Assembly (NCBI GenBank): GCA_963978545.1 | Contig: OZ021723.1 | Coordinates: 44,283,069 to 44,347,068 of the forward strand | Origin: Linyphia triangularis | Taxonomy: Eukaryota > Arthropoda > Arachnida > Araneae > Linyphiidae | Length of the DNA: 64,000 bases | Reading direction: 5' to 3' | Shown here: in pieces, positions 59,238-64,000 of the stretch | Position numbering within the stretch: position 1 is the first letter of the stretch | How the letters are laid out: each line of letters opens with the position of its first letter | Notes under the pieces: model-generated | What the model was told of the DNA's origin: nothing | Seen by the model: the letters and a program-made list of their open reading frames with translations, nothing else | The model's database searches: none | Program-made: the position numbers and the translations under genes

Positions 59238-60653
59238 ATGCCGACAACTAGAGGAATGATGGAAGACCAAATGAAGCAGTTGATGGAAATGATTGTTGGA
59301 ATGAAGGCCCAACAGGAAACCACCGCCGCCGAAATAAAAGCTGGACAAGAATCAACCGCCGCTACAATCGCCGCTGGTCAAGCGCGTCAAGAAACGACAA
59401 ATGCCGAACTCGCCGCTACAATCGCCGCTGGTCAAGCGCGTCAAGAAACGACAAATGCCGAACTCGCCGCTGCAATTGCCGCCAGTCAAGAAGCGACATC
59501 ATTAGATATTAAAGCTTTGCAAAACGCAACGTCATCTGACATGCAAGCGTTGGCTGATAAGTGTGAGTCCACATCAGCAGCCGTAATCAAGATCAGAGAA
59601 GAGATGAAAACCGAGCTAGCCTCAATGGTAGAATCTACAATTATGGAGACAACATCATCGGTCCTGCATTCCGTGAAAGAAGACGTTATCATTGCTGTAA
59701 GGGATGAAATGGAGGAAAAGGTATCTACCATAGAAAGAGAAATCACGACTGCTAGAAATGAAATGAAAGAAGAAGTTTCCACCCTGAAAAAAGAGCAGGG
59801 AAGTTTTATTGACGCTATGGAAGAGAAACTTCGAAAACTGGAAATTCGCGGTACTGTGGCAGCTGCATCACCGAACTGGGAGGAGGTTTCCACTGCAGTT
59901 TTAGCACCACGTTCCAACATCAAAGTGGCCACTTTTGATGGAAAGTCTTCCTGGCGCGTTTATCAAACGCAGTTTGAAATTATTGCTTCTGCGAATGGTT
60001 GGGACGATACTTCGAAGGCATTCCATCTCGCAGCATCTCTTCGAGGTGAAGCTGCTGACATTTTACAGACACTACCTGAAGAGAAGCGGGGAGAATTCGT
60101 GGCGCTGGCAAGTGCGTTGGAGTTAAGGTTTGGGGAGCAGCATCTAAAGGATTACAACAGACTGCAATTGAAAGTGAGACAGCAGAAGGCCAATGAAACT
60201 CTTCAAGAATTGGCATCGGATATAGAAAGACTGTCGCTCCTCGCTTTCCCAGACTGTCCCTCGGACGTACGAGATAACCTGTCTCTTCAGTATTTCGTGG
60301 ATGCCATCAAAGATCCCGACATACAGCAAGCTACCAGGATGTCAGACAGCAAAGATCTGAAGTCCACCCTCGTCTATGCCATGAGAGTAGAAGCCGCACA
60401 GCAAGCTTCTAGAAAAGACCGGCGTTTCGTACGTGGAACATTGGCAGACGATTCCTCTGAACTTTTCACAAGGAAGTTTCAAGAACTGGAAAATAAGATG
60501 GAGCGAATTATGAGAAATATTCCTGGCTCAAGGGATCGAAAAACTAGAGTGGTTTGTTGGCTCTGCAACCGGGAAGGACATTTCAGACGTGACTGCCCTG
60601 AATTGGACAGGAGAGGGGACAGACCCTCGTCCGAGCCTCAGCAGTTAAACTAA
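59238..60653 (+). CDS. gag: Copy B Gag (471 aa)
   Basis: An intact Gag starting MPTTRGMMEDQMKQLMEMIV. The N-terminal part carries two tandem copies of an 19-residue unit (AAGQARQETTNAELAATI) followed by a long charged coiled-coil-like stretch, making it 51 residues longer than the Gag of copy A. From about residue 225 (VATFDGKSSWRVYQTQ) it is almost identical to copy A, including the zinc knuckle CWLCNREGHFRRDC. Confidence 0.93.
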   Translation: MPTTRGMMEDQMKQLMEMIVGMKAQQETTAAEIKAGQESTAATIAAGQARQETTNAELAATIAAGQARQETTNAELAAAIAASQEATSLDIKALQNATSSDMQALADKCESTSAAVIKIREEMKTELASMVESTIMETTSSVLHSVKEDVIIAVRDEMEEKVSTIEREITTARNEMKEEVSTLKKEQGSFIDAMEEKLRKLEIRGTVAAASPNWEEVSTAVLAPRSNIKVATFDGKSSWRVYQTQFEIIASANGWDDTSKAFHLAASLRGEAADILQTLPEEKRGEFVALASALELRFGEQHLKDYNRLQLKVRQQKANETLQELASDIERLSLLAFPDCPSDVRDNLSLQYFVDAIKDPDIQQATRMSDSKDLKSTLVYAMRVEAAQQASRKDRRFVRGTLADDSSELFTRKFQELENKMERIMRNIPGSRDRKTRVVCWLCNREGHFRRDCPELDRRGDRPSSEPQQLN

Positions 60654-60690
60654 AGAGCGGCTATCTCGCGAGGCGGAGGTCGCCGTGTAG
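60641..60690 (+). promoter_or_regulatory. Candidate -1 ribosomal frameshift site, copy B
   Basis: The slippery-like G TTA AAC occupies 60644-60650, directly before the TAA stop (60651-60653). The pol frame is -1 and open across this point. After a short spacer, GC-rich sequence can pair: GCGGC (60657-60661) with GCCGT (60682-60686 region), or GGCG-GAGGT-CGCC (60672-60684). This is the usual arrangement of a slippery site plus a structure. Confidence 0.6.
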
Positions 60691-62413
60691 AGCAGGTGGT
60701 GCCCCACTCAGCCTCTATCACATCTCATCCCTTCAAGGAGGAAACCATGGTTTATTCGTGGAAGGCAAGATCAATGGAACTCCCTGTCGTCTAATAATTG
60801 ACTCAGGGGCAAATGTAACCATCTTACGGACGGATGTAGCCCGGCGCCTGGACAGCCAACCTCTTTACACGGCGCCTTCAGTTTCACTACAGACTGTGAC
60901 TGGTGACAAAATTTCTGTGCAAGGGAAATTAAATGTCAACATCTCTTTTGGATTTCACACCTACACTCACACCGTTTACGTCGCTGAAATTATTGACCCA
61001 TGTATTCTTGGATTGGACTTTTTAAAGAGAAATGGAATTACTTTGAATTTCGAGAAAGGCGAGCTTCAAACGGGGAAAGAAGAAGTTCCATTGTTCGGTT
61101 TGGACTCGGAAGAGCCGTGTGCATATCGAATAGTAGCTCTTGAAGACATCACCATCCCCTCCATGACAGATTTGGTTGTAAAAGGTTCAACAGAGCTCCC
61201 GAAGGCCTTCCGATTTGGAGTAACGGACTTCCCATCATCGAATAGCGTCCCGAAAGGAGTGGTAGTAGGAGCGACGCTTGTGGATCTCTCTCAAGAGGTG
61301 GTGCATGTGAGAATGGCCAACATCGGTGATTCTAAGAGAGTTATCAAGAAAGGAGAAGAAATTGCCACTTGCACACCTGTTACAAGCATCGAACGAGGAT
61401 CGAAGGAGCTTCCGACCGCACCACCCGCGGATTTAGTGGACCAGCTTCTCGAGGACTCTCGGTTGGAAAGAAGGCAAGGGAAGATTGTCGGAAACCTTAT
61501 AAAAGAATTTCAGGACGTTTTCTCCATGTCATCGAAAGATGTAGGAAGAACGAAGCTCACACAACATCGAATTGACACTGGGACCCATTTACCGATTAAA
61601 CAACATCCTCGAAGACTTCCATTTGCAAAACAAGAGGAGGTCGGGAGATTGTTACATGAAATGGAAGATAATAGAGTTATCGAACCCTCCTCAATTCCAT
61701 GGGCCTCTCCAATCTTACTCGTTCGAGAGAAGGATGGTTCCACCAGGTTTTGTGTGGATTACCGGAAGCTGAACGAAATTACGAAAAAGGACAGCTACCC
61801 TCTGCCAAGAATTGAGGACACTTTGGACACTCTATCAGGGAACCAGTGGTTTTCGACTTTGGATCTGAAGAGTGGATACTGGCAAGTGGAGATACATCCC
61901 GACGATCGTGAGAAGACTGCCTTCACTACCGGCCAAGGATTATGGCAGTTTCAAGTTATGCCATTTGGCTTGTGTAATGCACCGGCTACGTTCGAGCGAC
62001 TAATGGAGACTGTGCTTAGAGGACTTTCCTACGAGACCTGTCTGGTATATTTGGACGATATCATTATCACCGGACGGAGTTTTGATCAACACTTGCAAAA
62101 TGTGAAGAACGTGTTCTTGAAGCTTAGGGAAGCCCACTTGAAACTTAGCCCATCAAAATGTAAGCTCTTTAGGCGGAAAGTCAGTTATCTCGGACACATC
62201 ATCTCATCCGATGGAGTAAGCACAGATCCAGCCAAGATCCATGCTGTGCAAATTTGGTCTCGACCACAAGACGTTCATCAATTGCGAAGCTTCCTAGGCC
62301 TGTGCACGTATTACCGTAAATTCGTGAAAGGTTTCTCCAAGATCGCCAGACTCTTGCATCGACTAACAGAGAGCAAGCAGAAGTTCTTTTCCCATCAAAT
62401 AGTTGTCACCTAA
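60650..62413 (+). CDS. pol: Copy B Pro-Pol: protease and RT, truncated in RNase H
   Basis: Read after a -1 shift from gag; the first conserved residues are VEGKINGTPC near 60758. Protease active site LIIDSGANVTILRTD, then linker, then RT with GSTRFCVDYRKLNEI, DLKSGYWQV, MPFGLCNAPATF and the catalytic YLDD box, then SYLGHIIS and the connection region. After ESKQKF the frame leaves the element and ends in the adjoining tandem repeat at 62411-62413. Compared with copy A about 770 residues (RNase H and integrase) are missing. Confidence 0.9.
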   Translation, partial: LKSGYLARRRSPCRAGGAPLSLYHISSLQGGNHGLFVEGKINGTPCRLIIDSGANVTILRTDVARRLDSQPLYTAPSVSLQTVTGDKISVQGKLNVNISFGFHTYTHTVYVAEIIDPCILGLDFLKRNGITLNFEKGELQTGKEEVPLFGLDSEEPCAYRIVALEDITIPSMTDLVVKGSTELPKAFRFGVTDFPSSNSVPKGVVVGATLVDLSQEVVHVRMANIGDSKRVIKKGEEIATCTPVTSIERGSKELPTAPPADLVDQLLEDSRLERRQGKIVGNLIKEFQDVFSMSSKDVGRTKLTQHRIDTGTHLPIKQHPRRLPFAKQEEVGRLLHEMEDNRVIEPSSIPWASPILLVREKDGSTRFCVDYRKLNEITKKDSYPLPRIEDTLDTLSGNQWFSTLDLKSGYWQVEIHPDDREKTAFTTGQGLWQFQVMPFGLCNAPATFERLMETVLRGLSYETCLVYLDDIIITGRSFDQHLQNVKNVFLKLREAHLKLSPSKCKLFRRKVSYLGHIISSDGVSTDPAKIHAVQIWSRPQDVHQLRSFLGLCTYYRKFVKGFSKIARLLHRLTESKQKFFSHQIVVT

Positions 62414-62560
62414 GATCAAAATTCTTTTCCCATCAAATAGTTGTCACATAAGATCAAAATTCCTTTCCCATCAAATAGTTGTCACCTAAGATCAAAACTC
62501 TTTTCCCATTAAATAGCTGTCACCTAAGATCAAAATTCTTTTCCCATCAAATAGTTGTCT
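62384..62560 (+). repeat. 38-bp tandem repeat at retrotransposon breakpoint
   Basis: Units start at 62384, 62422, 62460, 62498 and 62536 (period exactly 38 bp, last unit partial), each with TTTTCCCATCAAATAGTTGT and then CACCTAAGATCAAAA. Unit-to-unit differences are one to three bases. There is no relation to the retrotransposon except the first three bases. Confidence 0.95.
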
Positions 62561-63256
62561 TGAATTGGCATTTACCCCGTAATATTTTGTTTCCACCTTT
62601 CTGGAGATTCTCTGTTATTCAATACTACTCAGAATCACAAGACTGAATACATTCCTTTCAGTAAAAGTATATAAAAAATGCTTTGGATGCAGTATGTTAA
62701 ATTGGTGTATTGAGCTCCACAAGAGCGTGGAAGTAAATTATTTAGACTTTTGTTTTATTTTAATTACGTTTCCTGTTTCTAGGCAAATTTATATTAAAGA
62801 GATAATGGTTTACAAATTTTGTTATTGTCATTTATGACATATTATTATCCCACTGTTGTTTAGGATAAACGAATAAAAATGTGGTCTAATCCAAATTTCA
62901 TCAACTGCTTGTTTAGCGCTTCCACGAGACGCATTGTGAAAATATTCAATGTGTTAGAAATTTTGTATCACTTGATAGCAGCTTTTAAGGTAGGACGAGT
63001 AAGTTAGTCACTAGAACTCAAAAAGAATCTCATGTAAGTAGTAGAATTCAGTTTTAAGTAAACATTGGTGAAGAAAGTAAACACATCTTCTACAAAAAGC
63101 CAGATGCATCTATACCTGCACTCTTATGGTACGCTATTCTTTTGCAAAATCCCCCACTTAACACTTTGCATTTCGTTTTGCGACTTTATTGTTTTTATTT
63201 ATTATTATATCACATAAAAAATTATATTTTATGCGAAATTCACGTGTCTCTTTAAT
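62561..63256. other. Intergenic between tandem repeat and satellite
   Basis: AT-rich, no gene or element recognised. Confidence 0.4.
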
Positions 63257-64000
63257 TTCACTGGGAAGCTATTAAAGAAAAACTGACATTCATTTAGTTT
63301 TGAACGCGAGTGTGATATTAAATTAATGCATAGTCGGTAATTTATACTTACATGTATATTCCACTGAGAAGCTATTAGAGAAAAACTGACATTCATTTAG
63401 TTTTGCACGCGAGTGTGATATGAAATGAATGCATAGTTAGTAATTTATACTTACCTGTATATTTAATTCAATTGGGAAGCTATCAAAGAAAAGCTGACAT
63501 TCATTTAGTTTTGCACATGAGTGTGATATTAAATGAATTCACAGTTGGTAATTTGTACTTACATGTATATATAATTCCACTGGGAAGCTATTAAAGAAAA
63601 ATTGACATTCATCCAGTTTTGCAAGCGAGTGTGATATTAAATGAATGCATAGTTAGTAATTTATACTTACCTGTATATTTAATTCCATTGGGAAGCTATC
63701 AAAGAAAAGCTGACATTCATTTAGTTTTGCACATGAGTGTGATATTAAATTAATGCATAGTCGGTAATTTATACTTACATGTATATTCCACTGAGAAGCT
63801 ATTAGAGAAAAACTGACATTCATTTAGTTTTGCACGCGAGTGTGATATTAAATGAATGCATAGTTAGTAATTTATACTTACATGTATATTTAATTCCACT
63901 GGGAAGCTATTAAAGAAAAACTGACATTCATTTAGTTTTGCACACGAGTGTGATTTTAAATGAATGTTTAGTTGGTAATTTATACTTACATGTATATATA
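63257..64000. repeat. Satellite array, 103/108-bp units, open at window end
   Basis: Seven units, each with GAAGCTATTAAAGAAAAACT, GACATTCATTTAGTTTTGCA and AGTGTGATATTAAATGAATG variants. The landmark GAAGCT is at 63265, 63368, 63476, 63584, 63692, 63795 and 63903, so spacing is 103, 108, 108, 108, 103, 108. The short spacing recurs after four units, suggesting a higher-order repeat of about 427 bp. The array runs past the end of the window. Confidence 0.95.

Larger units (their letters stand above)
58754..62386 (+). mobile_element. Ty3/Gypsy-type LTR retrotransposon, copy B (truncated)
   Basis: A plus-strand relative of copy A, with 5' LTR (58754-59205), primer site, gag, protease and RT. Sequence identity to copy A stops at about 62386, in the RNase H region; the rest of RNase H, integrase and the 3' LTR are missing. 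A 38-bp tandem repeat starts at the breakpoint. Unlike copy A, its protease-RT frame is uninterrupted and it keeps the YLDD box. Without integrase and a second LTR it cannot transpose. Confidence 0.93.

Noticed and set aside
62384..62560. Short direct repeats resembling a CRISPR array
   Set aside because: Units are contiguous 38-bp tandems with no spacers, in an animal genome with no cas genes.

Overview
The window is AT-rich nuclear DNA from an animal. The single host gene is split into at least eight exons, the introns are packed with transposons, and the repeat mix (Ty3 LTR elements, hAT, Helitron, Tc1, LINE, tRNA-derived SINEs, satellite) fits an arthropod. A chelicerate such as a spider is my best guess, but that is an inference and was not tested. 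No bacterial genes, rRNA genes or CRISPR arrays were seen.

Host gene. On the plus strand, 11217-22266 holds one complete-looking Cys-loop ligand-gated ion channel subunit. It has eight exons with matching splice phases and encodes 408 residues: signal peptide, ligand-binding domain with a 13-residue Cys loop, M1-M4, and a short M3-M4 loop. It looks like an arthropod anion-channel relative (GluCl/GABA/pH-gated group), but its M2 pore segment is very unusual. Its introns hold an (AAAT)n array, an (AT)n array with a perfect palindrome, a candidate solo LTR, a SINE and a Helitron.

Transposons, left part (1-11 kb): two degenerate copies of one LINE family (1-595 plus, 5440-6275 minus), a broken Tc1-like transposase (1840-2530), an hAT-type MITE with an 8-bp target duplication (8558-8844) and a minus-strand Helitron (9481-10030).

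Middle (22-49 kb): no recognised host gene. It has a 4.3-kb hAT element with an 8-bp target duplication (26696-30977), an hAT element nested in a SINE (41771-43031), an hAT element carrying a nested pogo-like MITE (44148-45955), about six copies of a tRNA-derived SINE, a three-copy dispersed repeat, a 187-bp tandem duplication, a minisatellite and a promoter-like CRE/TATA cluster.

Right part (49-64 kb): two related Ty3/Gypsy-type LTR retrotransposons in opposite orientation. Copy A (49333-55207, minus) has both LTRs, a tRNA-Leu primer site, gag and pol, but pol carries a frameshift, a nonsense codon and a 9-bp deletion removing the catalytic Leu-Asp-Asp. Copy B (58754-62386, plus) has an intact gag and an open protease/RT but is cut off in RNase H, exactly where a 38-bp tandem repeat begins. 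Both keep a candidate -1 frameshift site at the gag stop, and all three LTRs carry heat-shock-element motifs beside the TATA box. The window ends in a 103/108-bp satellite array (63257 onward).
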